Source of the DNA: Thermococcus sp.
Lineage (GTDB): Archaea; Methanobacteriota_B; Thermococci; Thermococcales; Thermococcaceae
NCBI GenBank assembly: GCA_027023165.1
Contig: JALVWX010000148.1
Location: 1-32,212, forward strand
Length of the DNA: 32,212 nt
Direction: 5' to 3'
The position numbers and the translations under genes are program-made. Of this stretch, positions 15,360 to 22,743 are shown one piece after another (position 1 is the first letter of the stretch; each line of letters opens with the position of its first letter). Under the pieces are notes generated by a model. It worked only from the letters and a program-made list of their open reading frames with translations. It made no database searches and was not told the DNA's origin.

Positions 15360-16277
15360 TCACTCTACGAGTTTTAGGAATATTTCTTCTAAGCTTGGTT
15401 CTTTTACTTGCATCGTCAGGATTTTTGCTCCTTGAGAAGCCACGAAGTCGTGCAACTCTTCCCTTATATCATCCGGGGCAACGACGCGATACTTGTTCCC
15501 ACCGAGGGGAGTCACGCTCCACTTAGCGGAACTCCAGTCAACCGGCTTATTGGTCTCAATGATAATCGTGTAACCGGCCTTCCTCAGGAATTCACGCTTG
15601 ATGTTCTCAATGCTGTCCTCAAGGATTAGCCTGCCCTTAACAATCACTCCAACCGTATCACAAACCTCCTCAACGTGGGCCAGAATATGACTCGAGAAGA
15701 AGACGGTTTTTCCAGCCTTTCTCTGCTCTCTAATGACCTCCTTGAACTCGGCGATGCCCTTTGGGTCGAGGCCGGTCATTGGCTCGTCGAGGATTAAAAG
15801 CTCCGGGTCGTTGATTAACGCTTGAGCTAAGAGAAGCCTCTGGCGCATTCCTTTAGAGAACTTGCCAACCTTCTTGTTCTTAACGTCCTTGAGTCCAACA
15901 AGGTCGAGAAGCTCGTTAATCCTCCTTTCCCTCTCGGCCTTTGGAATTCTGAAGGCGTCAGCGATAATGTCGAGGGTTTGGACTGGAGTTAGGAAGTCCC
16001 AGAGGGTAGCGTGCTCGGGCATGTAGCCGATTCTGGCTTTAGCCTCGACGAGCTTTTTCTCGTCGAACTTTCCGTTCCTGAAGACTTCCTCGCCGAGGAG
16101 TTCGATTCTTCCCTTTTGGGGAAAGACCAGGCCGAGTAAGCTCAGGATTGTCGTGCTCTTTCCTGCTCCATTCGGGCCGAGGAAGCCGTAAACCACTCCT
16201 TCTGGGACTTTGAGGTTGAGTCCGTTTAAGGCCCTGACATCCTTGTAAGTCTTGACAAGATTCTCAACCACAATCAT
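15360..16277 (-). CDS. ABC transporter ATP-binding protein (ABC-2 export type)
   Basis: This 305-residue protein is the only ATPase of the four-gene export operon. Walker A is GPNGAGKST (34-42), the signature FSKGMRQR, Walker B LLILDEP, and a switch-type FFSSHILAHVEE is present. After the ATPase core comes a C-terminal domain of about 90 residues (YTIIIETNKPVDW, ending EPSLEEIFLKLVE), as in NatA/CcmA-like exporters. The ATG at 16277 has GAGGTG six bases before it. GTG at 16286 and ATG at 16283 are in frame but lie on that ribosome site. The site overlaps the stop of the upstream permease, so translation is coupled. The exported substrate is not readable from the sequence. Confidence 0.9.
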   Translation of the reverse strand: MIVVENLVKTYKDVRALNGLNLKVPEGVVYGFLGPNGAGKSTTILSLLGLVFPQKGRIELLGEEVFRNGKFDEKKLVEAKARIGYMPEHATLWDFLTPVQTLDIIADAFRIPKAERERRINELLDLVGLKDVKNKKVGKFSKGMRQRLLLAQALINDPELLILDEPMTGLDPKGIAEFKEVIREQRKAGKTVFFSSHILAHVEEVCDTVGVIVKGRLILEDSIENIKREFLRKAGYTIIIETNKPVDWSSAKWSVTPLGGNKYRVVAPDDIREELHDFVASQGAKILTMQVKEPSLEEIFLKLVE

Positions 16278-16282
16278 CACCA

Positions 16283-17203
16283 TCACCTCAAATCCATTCT
16301 TTTGAACCTGATTAATGCCAGAGCGAGGTAAACGGGGATAAGACCCACTATAACTCCAGTTTGAACAGGATCCTGTGAGAGGGCATGCCTGACTCCAAGA
16401 TACTCAACGGTGTACGTGCCGTCGGCGTTGAACTTCATCGTCTCAACGTCTTTGATAACGTCCAGCATGAGCACCTGCGGAACGTAGAAGAGGTACTTCA
16501 GATGGTACTCCCTGTAAAGCTCGTCGAGACGCTCCTGGTAGGCCGTTCTCTGCTCGGGGGAGAGCTTTACAAAGTCGCCTCTCTCATGGAGCCCGAACTC
16601 CTTGTCAACCCTGTCCTTTGCCCATCCATCAACGATCTGGGGAGCTACAAGGCTTGTGACGAAGAATATCACAAGGGCCAGCCCCAATGCAGTGTTCGAG
16701 GAGCGGACGAAGGTTGAAATGAGCAAACCGAGGGCTAAAAGCTGGAGCATCGCCAGGAGAACCAGGCCGTTGGCCAGCGTAAGGTCCGAGACCAGTCTCC
16801 AGCTGAGGGAGAGGCCGTAATGCTTCGTTATGGCGAAGGAGAGAAGAGTTGCGAATATCATGGCGGTTACTATGCTGACGCTCTGGCCAAGGAACTTTCC
16901 GAGCAGGTAGGAAACCCTCCCAAGTGGCTTGCTGAGGGCTATTCTGACCGTTCCGTCCTCAAGGTCGGAGTTCACGGAGGTTGCTCCTACCATGAGGGCG
17001 TAGACGCCGATAAAGAGGAAAGCGCTGATGGCAATGTAGCCGATTAGACTCGTGACGAGCACCTCCTGTGGATTTGTTGCCCCTTCAAGGTTGTCCTTTA
17101 TCTCCCTGAAAGCCATTGCGTAAATCAGCAAAATCAAAACCAGTATCAGCCAGAACTTCTTCGTCCTGAGACTTTTCTTCAACTCCAGCTCAAACCCCCA
17201 CAT
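16283..17203 (-). CDS. ABC-2 type permease subunit, single module
   Basis: This 306-residue permease has about six membrane segments. It begins with a basic LKKSLRTKKFWLIL helix typical of ABC-2 permeases. After the second helix it carries the cytoplasmic LEDGTVRIALSKPLGR motif that is thought to contact the ATPase, followed by YLLGKFLGQ. A soluble loop of about 60 residues (VDKEFGLHERGDFVKLSPEQRT to LYREYHLKY) precedes the last helix. It ends by overlapping the ribosome site of the ATPase gene and starts 4 bases after the preceding permease. Confidence 0.87.
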   Translation of the reverse strand: MWGFELELKKSLRTKKFWLILVLILLIYAMAFREIKDNLEGATNPQEVLVTSLIGYIAISAFLFIGVYALMVGATSVNSDLEDGTVRIALSKPLGRVSYLLGKFLGQSVSIVTAMIFATLLSFAITKHYGLSLSWRLVSDLTLANGLVLLAMLQLLALGLLISTFVRSSNTALGLALVIFFVTSLVAPQIVDGWAKDRVDKEFGLHERGDFVKLSPEQRTAYQERLDELYREYHLKYLFYVPQVLMLDVIKDVETMKFNADGTYTVEYLGVRHALSQDPVQTGVIVGLIPVYLALALIRFKRMDLR

Positions 17204-17207
17204 TCTA

Positions 17208-18761
17208 TCACCTCAGATCAGCTTTCTTAAACCTGAGCCACGAAATTGCGAGGTAAACCATCGTGGGCACGACCAGCATAGATAGATTACTGGGATAGTT
17301 GAGAATCTCATTAAGGGACTTTGGCGGAAGGTTCCTCTTCGGGGAGACCGCCATCTTAAGTACGTTGTAGTGCAGGGTAGGGCTCGGCGCGGGAAGGGAG
17401 TTCTTGGATAAGGCATCAACGAAGGAGTCTCCTGAAGAGGCCGATGCAATGGTGACAGAGATGGGCACGGCGAAGGCCAGCAAGAAGGCGAAAACCAGCG
17501 AGAGGAGGAGTGCCTTCCTTCCCCTCATGAAAACCGAGAGAAGGTAGCCGAGGGCCAGATACTGGAGGAGCGAGAGGAAAAGGAGGGAACCAAAGGCAAG
17601 GCCGAGTTCGAAGGTTCTGCCTGAAGGAGAGCCGAGGTGCAGGGCGTAGGCAACGATGAGGGCCGCGTAGAAAGCAACGCCCACAAAAACCGCGAAGATA
17701 TCACTGAGGAGCGTTCCGAGGAAAAAGTCTCCCCTCTTCATCGACTTGCTCAGGAGAACCCTGACGGTTCCGTTCTCAATTGCCGAGCCAATCGAGAGCG
17801 CCCCGAGGGGCAGGACTACGAAGGGCAGGAAGACGCTGTTCAGGGCCGAGATTACGGCATTCAAAAGGCCTGGAACGCCGAAGTCTGAGTGATAACCCCC
17901 GAGCATGTCAAAGTTAAGGAAGACCGTCATGATGGCCAGGGCGAGGAAAGCTATGAAGCGCCTGCTCTGAAGGCTTAACCCGAGGAAAACGCCGTAAAGC
18001 CCGCGGGGGGAGAAGGAAAAGCCGGAGACCGAGAATGACTCAGGGCTCCTCAGCTCCCTCCTCCGGAAGGCTTCCATCCCAACGAGCGAGAGTGCAACGC
18101 ACAGGGCTAATAGCCCGGCAACGGCGCGATAAGAGACCGAGAGGCTCTCCCCGAAGGAAAGAGCTCTTTCAAGGTAAACCGTCGGGATGAACGAGTAATC
18201 GGACTTTGCAAGGAGAAGGAGCACGACGAACGCTCCAAGCCCGAGGAAGACTCCCGAATCTCGGGAAGTTGCGAAGGGAAGGAGGAGCAGGGCGATTCCA
18301 ATCACACCAACCAGCGAGAGCGAAAGGGCGAGGGAGCCGGAGAGGTAGTCTCCAACCGCGAAACCGTGAGCCAGCATCGCGAGTGCTCCCGAGAGGACTA
18401 TTCCAAGGGTGGAAAGTAGGGCGAGCTTCAACCCCTCAGAGATCCAGTCGAGGAAGTAGCGCCTCCTAGTGAGGGGTTTTGAGAGAAGGAGCGTAACGTT
18501 CCCCCGCTCGAAGTCCGAGCCGAAGCGCGAGAGGAGAATGATTAGCAGGACCGGTATGAAGAGGAACTTGATGAAATTCGGAAGCCATTTGACTAGCAGG
18601 TCGGCGGTGATAAGATAGGCAAGCTCCTCGGCCGGAATATTCGGGTAATGGGCGGTAAATCTGTAAACATCTATCTCGACTGCTATGGCTGGGAAGAGGG
18701 AAATCAGGACAAGCGCTATCCCCTGACCTTTTAACCAGCCCATTACCTGTGGTTTTCTCAT
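17208..18761 (-). CDS. ABC-2 type permease, internally duplicated
   Basis: This 517-residue protein has about twelve membrane segments in two repeated halves. Each half carries the ABC-2 coupling pattern: FERGNVTLLLSKPLTRRRYF in the first (about residue 90) and ENGTVRVLLSKSMKRGDFF in the second (about 330). An extended loop (SGDSFVDALSKNSLPAPSPTLHYN) lies before the last helix. The start overlaps the end of the preceding permease by 4 bases, so it is translationally coupled. The fused halves suggest it could form a full channel alone, or pair with the neighbours. Confidence 0.85.
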   Translation of the reverse strand: MRKPQVMGWLKGQGIALVLISLFPAIAVEIDVYRFTAHYPNIPAEELAYLITADLLVKWLPNFIKFLFIPVLLIILLSRFGSDFERGNVTLLLSKPLTRRRYFLDWISEGLKLALLSTLGIVLSGALAMLAHGFAVGDYLSGSLALSLSLVGVIGIALLLLPFATSRDSGVFLGLGAFVVLLLLAKSDYSFIPTVYLERALSFGESLSVSYRAVAGLLALCVALSLVGMEAFRRRELRSPESFSVSGFSFSPRGLYGVFLGLSLQSRRFIAFLALAIMTVFLNFDMLGGYHSDFGVPGLLNAVISALNSVFLPFVVLPLGALSIGSAIENGTVRVLLSKSMKRGDFFLGTLLSDIFAVFVGVAFYAALIVAYALHLGSPSGRTFELGLAFGSLLFLSLLQYLALGYLLSVFMRGRKALLLSLVFAFLLAFAVPISVTIASASSGDSFVDALSKNSLPAPSPTLHYNVLKMAVSPKRNLPPKSLNEILNYPSNLSMLVVPTMVYLAISWLRFKKADLR

Positions 18762-19996
18762 CTAACTCCCTCCCATCTACCCAGCTCCATTCTAGTCGCA
18801 CGCATGTAAGCCAAGGCAATGAACGGAAGAGTGATGATCATGAACAGGAAAGCCACCAATAGTGATTCCTCTTGAAGTGCTGGGCTGATAATGAGTGCGA
18901 GGAACGGTAGCAGGGCAAGTGCCAGTTTCCTGCTGAAGAGTCCTATAAAGAAGGTAACCGCCCCCGTAAGGAGAACTACTAAAATGGAAAAACCCAGAAC
19001 GGGTGTAAAAAGGGCAAAAAGTCCAGAGATTACAAGAAAACGCCTTATCAGATAAGTTCTCTTCACTGGCTTGCTGAGAATCAAAAGGGGATTTTCGGAG
19101 AGAAGCTCAATCACGGACAGTGGAAGAAGAAAGAGGGCAAAGAAGGCCTTCATTATTCTACCAACGGGCAGGAGAAGAGCAATTAAAAACACAAAGAAAG
19201 CACGCGAGGCCCACAAACCCGCGATCTCCTTACGAACCCACCAGGGGAGAAACCTGAGATACACCGCCGGAATTGAAGGCCTGAGGAAGTCTCCAGGTTC
19301 GAAACGGAGGAAAATCAACAGGGAAAGGGATAGCAATAGTACTGTAAAACCAATCGTGATTCCAACCCTCAGGTACGCATCACCCATATCCTCAGAGCCC
19401 AAATCCCTAGAAAAGAGTTCAAGCTGTACTCCTGGGGAGAAAAAGGCATAGTTGCCGTACCTCCGTTCGAGAGCATGAACAAGGTGGGAATACTCGGCCT
19501 TCTTGGACTCATAATCCGCCAGGGTTTTGATTCCCAGAATTTTCTGGGCATCATTTTGAACCTTCATATCTATATACCCCATGGGCACGAACGTGAGGAT
19601 TAGGAAAACCAGAGTACCGACAAGGAGGGTTCTTCTCGGATTTCTCGTGAGAAAGGCTGTAAGATATCCCAGCGGGAGAAACGGAAGGACAAAAATTGCA
19701 TAGATGAATGCTGTGGGCTTCACGAGTGCTGGGAGGACCACAATAAGTGCCAAAAGCATGTGCGAGAGCAGAAAGCCTACAAACACTTCAATCCTCTTAA
19801 AGGGCTTTGAGAGGATTAGCTCCAAGCCCGTGGCTAAACCGGCTGGAAAAACCGAGGAGAGGAGAAAACCGAGAACGATGTAAGGAACCACGGGAGAGAT
19901 CTCCACATCAGCAAGCAAAGTAATAAGCGTGAGGACTAAGGCAATGAGAATGGTTAGGAAGAGACGATGTGCTTCTATCTTGAGCAGTGCTCTCAT
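18758..19996 (-). CDS. ABC-2 type permease, internally duplicated, first gene of the export operon
   Basis: This permease has about 412 residues from the ATG at 19996, which has GGTGAT a few bases upstream; the GTG/ATG codons between 20026 and 19996 lack one. Nine to twelve membrane segments fall in two halves, each with the coupling motif (LILSKPFKRIEVF and LLILSKPVKRTYLI). The first half has a soluble loop of about 80 residues (DAQKILGIKTLADYESKKAEYSH and after). The coding sequence is visibly richer in A and T than the surrounding operons (many AAA and ATA codons), suggesting faster drift or acquisition. A TATA-like box at 20033-20041 starts the operon. Confidence 0.83.
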   Translation of the reverse strand: MRALLKIEAHRLFLTILIALVLTLITLLADVEISPVVPYIVLGFLLSSVFPAGLATGLELILSKPFKRIEVFVGFLLSHMLLALIVVLPALVKPTAFIYAIFVLPFLPLGYLTAFLTRNPRRTLLVGTLVFLILTFVPMGYIDMKVQNDAQKILGIKTLADYESKKAEYSHLVHALERRYGNYAFFSPGVQLELFSRDLGSEDMGDAYLRVGITIGFTVLLLSLSLLIFLRFEPGDFLRPSIPAVYLRFLPWWVRKEIAGLWASRAFFVFLIALLLPVGRIMKAFFALFLLPLSVIELLSENPLLILSKPVKRTYLIRRFLVISGLFALFTPVLGFSILVVLLTGAVTFFIGLFSRKLALALLPFLALIISPALQEESLLVAFLFMIITLPFIALAYMRATRMELGRWEGVR

Positions 19997-20032
19997 GCTA
20001 TCACCTTTTGTCATCCGAGTGACCATATGAGG

Positions 20033-20041
20033 CTTTTAAAA
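20033..20041 (-). promoter_or_regulatory. Promoter of the three-permease ABC operon
   Basis: Minus-strand TTTTAAAAG predicts transcription near 20010 and a leader of about 14 bases carrying GGTGAT. The T-rich tract just upstream (20042-20066 in minus sense) could also terminate the peptide operon, so the two units may be separate. Confidence 0.5.
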
Positions 20042-20070
20042 ATAAAATGTTAAAGTCTAAAAACCAAACA

Positions 20071-20253
20071 CTAAAAAGGATCTAAATTACACAGGTCCAA
20101 TCGTCCGCAAGTGTCAATCAGTAGGCATCCTGCTCCGTCATAGTCACAGCTATCCCACAGTCTGTAGCCACCATTGTCTTCCACACATGAATCGCTAAGC
20201 CAGCACATGGGTTCTATTCCAGTTTGGGGTCCCCCTCCAATTTTCCGGAACAT
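20071..20253 (-). CDS. Cys/Asp-rich small peptide A (60 residues)
   Basis: I do not recognise a family. The 60-residue product has six cysteines at 17, 23, 36, 43, 49 and 55. The spacing C-x5-C, then x12, x6, x5, x5, gives a repeating unit C-x-x-x-D-(S/T/L)-C: CWLSDSC, CLLIDTC, CGRLDLC. Tryptophan and Asp are frequent, basic residues few, and the first 16 residues (MFRKIGGGPQTGIEPM) are Cys-free and could be a leader. There is no hydrophobic signal peptide. A strong ribosome site, GGAGGT at 20262-20267, lies 8 bases before the ATG, which argues for real translation. It follows the related 37-residue peptide by 18 bases. Disulfide-rich, metal-binding or modified-peptide roles are all possible; none is shown. 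Confidence 0.6.
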   Translation of the reverse strand: MFRKIGGGPQTGIEPMCWLSDSCVEDNGGYRLWDSCDYDGAGCLLIDTCGRLDLCNLDPF

Positions 20254-20261
20254 TAGTATGT

Positions 20262-20267
20262 ACCTCC
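20262..20267 (-). promoter_or_regulatory. Ribosome binding site of Cys-rich peptide A
   Basis: GGAGGT, a full match to the anti-Shine-Dalgarno sequence, sits 8 bases before the ATG at 20253 and 4 bases after the upstream peptide's TGA. It decides that the 60-residue frame starts here rather than being the tail of one longer gene. Confidence 0.7.
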
Positions 20268-20271
20268 AAGG

Positions 20272-20385
20272 TCACTTGTAGTCTCTGCCACAGCTATCTC
20301 TGATCTTGCAGTTCCCGTAGTCGTAGTCACAGCTGTCAAATAGCCAGCATCCCCCACTGTCAATGGTGTTGCTATCCAAACCCAT
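20272..20385 (-). CDS. Cys/Asp-rich small peptide B (37 residues)
   Basis: The 37-residue frame has four cysteines at 13, 19, 26 and 32, spacing C-x5-C-x6-C-x5-C: CWLFDSC, then DYDYGN, then CKIRDSC. It shares CWL-x-DSC and DSCDYD with the 60-residue neighbour and has a similar C-terminal CGR-x-D. No signal peptide is present. A stop codon immediately precedes the ATG, so the frame cannot be longer at its 5' end. The ribosome site is weak (GATGGG would serve a TTG at 20379), so the exact start is open; coupling to the lipoprotein gene that ends 28 bases upstream is likely. The shared pattern with peptide A is the main reason to believe it. Confidence 0.5.
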   Translation of the reverse strand: MGLDSNTIDSGGCWLFDSCDYDYGNCKIRDSCGRDYK

Positions 20386-20413
20386 CTACAAGCTTGAATC
20401 AACTATCGTTTAA

Positions 20414-20761
20414 TCACTTCCCTCTGAGGCTTATGTCGAGGCTTATGGAACTATCACCCTCGTTTCTGATGATGACCCTCCAGGAACCCTCTGGAAGCTC
20501 CACCGTCTCCTTGACCTCGGTTACATTTGTTCGCTTGAACAGCTCCTTCGAGCCATCGGACGATATTATGAGTAGGGTAAACGGACCGTTTCCAGAAATC
20601 TTTATCTCCAGAGTGGCAGGCCCCTTAAAGGGATACATAATCTCGGAACCCGACTTAAGGACTTTGCCCTTTGAGTATACGAAATTTCCACCGCCAAGGC
20701 ATCCTCCTAGCAGGGCACTAACCAAGATTATTGTTAAAAATTTCATTGATGCCATTCTCAT
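20414..20761 (-). CDS. Small secreted lipoprotein of unknown function
   Basis: The product has 115 residues, with an N-terminal signal FLTIILVSALLGGC ending in a lipobox (LGGC, Cys21) and a glycine spacer, so the mature form of about 95 residues is tethered outside the cell. The mature part is strand-rich (ATLEIKISGNGPFTLLIISSDG, TVELPEGSWRVIIRN, SISLDISLRGK). It reads like a small beta-sandwich, similar in feel to emp24/GOLD or pre-peptidase folds; this is inference. The start at 20761 has GGGGGGA a few bases upstream; ATGs at 20755 and 20746 are alternatives. It is first in a unit with the two Cys-rich peptides, so it may bind, present or protect against them. Confidence 0.68.
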   Translation of the reverse strand: MRMASMKFLTIILVSALLGGCLGGGNFVYSKGKVLKSGSEIMYPFKGPATLEIKISGNGPFTLLIISSDGSKELFKRTNVTEVKETVELPEGSWRVIIRNEGDSSISLDISLRGK

Positions 20762-20850
20762 ATAATCCCCCCGTTATGCATTTGTACAAAATAAAGCTCA
20801 GATCAAGTTGCCAGACATTGTACTCTAACACCTCCGAAAAAATTGTAGTT

Positions 20851-20862
20851 AATATTTATAAG
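20851..20862 (-). promoter_or_regulatory. Promoter of the lipoprotein / Cys-rich peptide unit
   Basis: Minus-strand CTTATAAATATT is a strong TATA box within a 132-base, AT-rich gap, predicting transcription from about 20830. The leader is then about 70 bases, unusually long for this genome. It begins with GGAGGTG (20830-20836), which has no gene behind it apart from a six-codon frame at 20818. The remainder of the gap shows nothing else that I can identify. Confidence 0.6.
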
Positions 20863-20893
20863 ATTTTCTATTCATTTAAAGAATAATAGAGTA

Positions 20894-21892
20894 TTAAAAT
20901 TTTTCTACCCTATCAAAACGACCAAAAATAAGCAAAAACACATCTTCAAGTGATAGCTCCTCAACCCTAATCTGGAGAGCACCCCTTGAGGAGAGAAACC
21001 TCACGAACTCATCGACCTCGTTGAGTTTGAGGTAAGCCGCGACGTGAGTGTAGTCCCCTTTGGTGAGACACCGAGCCATGGGCAATTTACCACATTCGAC
21101 CCTTCCCCTAACAATCGCGCTGACCTTTTTATCAACCGGAACCCTGAGCTTCTTGCTTATCTCCTCGGGCTTTCCCTCCAGGATAGGCCTCTTGTTGAAG
21201 AGCAGAACCCTGTCGCTCAGCTTCTCCGCCTCCTGGAGGTCGTGGGTGGTGAGGATAACCGTTGTCCCAAAGTCGCGGACGAGGGCCATTATTGCGTCAT
21301 GTATCTCGCTCTTGGTTATCACATCGAGAAAAACCGTCGGCTCGTCGAGTATGAGGTACTTCGGCCTTACCACCAGGGCGGAGGCGATGTAAACTTTCTG
21401 CTTCATTCCGGCCGAGAGCTTCTGGTACCACTCGTCCCTCTTCTCCCACAGGTTCAACAGCTTGAGCGCGTACTCTATGCGCTCCCCTATCTCACCCTCG
21501 GGGACTTTCCACAGCCTCGCGATGAACTTAAGGTTCCGATGAACGCTTAAGCGCCACTGGAATACCCCCCACATGTCCCTCTCGCCGGTGAAAACCGTGA
21601 ACATCTCCCTCGCAACTTTGCCGTGCTCCCTAAAGCTGTCGTGGCCGCCGATGAGCAGTTTTCCAGAACTCGGCTCGAGGAGGCCGTTGGCAATTTTACA
21701 GAGAGTCGTCTTCCCCGCGCCGTTGGGGCCGAGGAGGCCAAATATCTCTCCCTCCTCCACCCGGAAGTTCAGGTCTATGAGGGCCGGAATCTTCTCCCTG
21801 GGCCTTCCGAGAAAATCACGGAGGCTATCGAAATCGAAGAAGCCCCTGAAAGGGGGTGGGTAGTACTTGGTGAGATGCTCTGCTTCTATCAT
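20894..21892 (-). CDS. ABC transporter ATP-binding protein (DrrA/NatA-like)
   Basis: The product has 332 residues. An unusual insertion (PPPFRGFFDFDSLRDFLGRPREK, residues 12-34) precedes Walker A GPNGAGKTT (55-63). The signature is LSAGMKQK, Walker B is YLILDEPT, and the switch region is LTTHDLQEAEKL. A C-terminal domain of about 100 residues ends EELSLEDVFLLIFG, as in exporters of the DrrA type. The same N-terminal insertion style (P-F-x-G-F with a K-I-P-A-L continuation) occurs in ATPases paired with ABC-2 permeases resembling ABC-type multidrug or polysaccharide exporters. It lies 9 bases downstream of its permease. Confidence 0.9.
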   Translation of the reverse strand: MIEAEHLTKYYPPPFRGFFDFDSLRDFLGRPREKIPALIDLNFRVEEGEIFGLLGPNGAGKTTLCKIANGLLEPSSGKLLIGGHDSFREHGKVAREMFTVFTGERDMWGVFQWRLSVHRNLKFIARLWKVPEGEIGERIEYALKLLNLWEKRDEWYQKLSAGMKQKVYIASALVVRPKYLILDEPTVFLDVITKSEIHDAIMALVRDFGTTVILTTHDLQEAEKLSDRVLLFNKRPILEGKPEEISKKLRVPVDKKVSAIVRGRVECGKLPMARCLTKGDYTHVAAYLKLNEVDEFVRFLSSRGALQIRVEELSLEDVFLLIFGRFDRVEKF

Positions 21893-21901
21893 CCGACCAC
21901 C

Positions 21902-22699
21902 TCACACGTGCCCTAGGGTGCCCAGCTGCATCGCCTTTCTAACACCCCACCGAAACATCGCGATTCCAACCAGGAGCATGACACCCGTGGTCAGGGCAAG
22001 GTTCACGAAGCTGGGCCAGATCTGGGACACTGAATAGCCCCCACCCATCGTCAGCCTAGCCATCTCAAGAATGTACCTCTCGGGGTGTATCTTGGAAATA
22101 GGCTGGAGCCACCAGGGGAGCGCGTCGGGCGGGAAGTAGAGACCGCTCACGAGCTGGGAGGTGAGGTTGAGGAACCAGTTTACAGGGTCCTGTCTCGCTT
22201 TGGTGGCAGCCCGAAAGCCCGCCGAAAAAAGTTCGAGTGCGAAGGTGAGGGTGAATCCCGCGAGGATAACGAGCAGGGCACCGAGGTTGATGTGTATGAC
22301 CAGGCCGTAGAAGAGAACGAAGACTGCCGTTATCAGGCCCATTATCATGAGGCTCCAGACGACGTTCCAGGCGTTTATTCCCACAAAAATTGCCACCATT
22401 CCGGCGGGGGAGGCGTAGAGCATAGGGAAGCTCCGTCCAATTAGGAGCTTGGAAAGGCTGCCCCTCGGAAGGAATATTAGGTTGTGCACGATGAAGCCTA
22501 TCAGAAAGAACTGGAGGAAGGAGTCGGTTCCATACTGTTCGATGTTCGCATTTATGGTCACCAGACTGGCGAATATTCCCATCACCGCAACTTGGATCAG
22601 AAGACCTATCAGATAGCTGACCACGTCCCAGCGGTAGCTGAAAAAGACTTCTCTTTGGATGTCGAAGAACTCGTGGACTATTTTGGCATCTTCTTTCAT
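21902..22699 (-). CDS. ABC-2 type permease (DrrB-like)
   Basis: This 265-residue protein has six membrane segments. An N-terminal amphipathic stretch (FFDIQREVFFSYRWDVVSYLIG) leads into helix 1. The ABC-2 signature appears before the last helices (LVSGLYFPPDALPWWLQPISKIHPERYILE), which matches the FPxxxLPxWLxxIsxxxPxxy pattern of drug and polysaccharide exporters. ATG at 22699 is preferred. GTG at 22705 is in frame, but the TATA box at 22727-22734 predicts a start of transcription near there. The gene is followed closely by its ATPase. The substrate is unknown. Confidence 0.87.
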   Translation of the reverse strand: MKEDAKIVHEFFDIQREVFFSYRWDVVSYLIGLLIQVAVMGIFASLVTINANIEQYGTDSFLQFFLIGFIVHNLIFLPRGSLSKLLIGRSFPMLYASPAGMVAIFVGINAWNVVWSLMIMGLITAVFVLFYGLVIHINLGALLVILAGFTLTFALELFSAGFRAATKARQDPVNWFLNLTSQLVSGLYFPPDALPWWLQPISKIHPERYILEMARLTMGGGYSVSQIWPSFVNLALTTGVMLLVGIAMFRWGVRKAMQLGTLGHV

Positions 22700-22743
22700 T
22701 TCCACCGGACAAAGTTAAAAAAGAGATTTAAAAGAATATCGGC

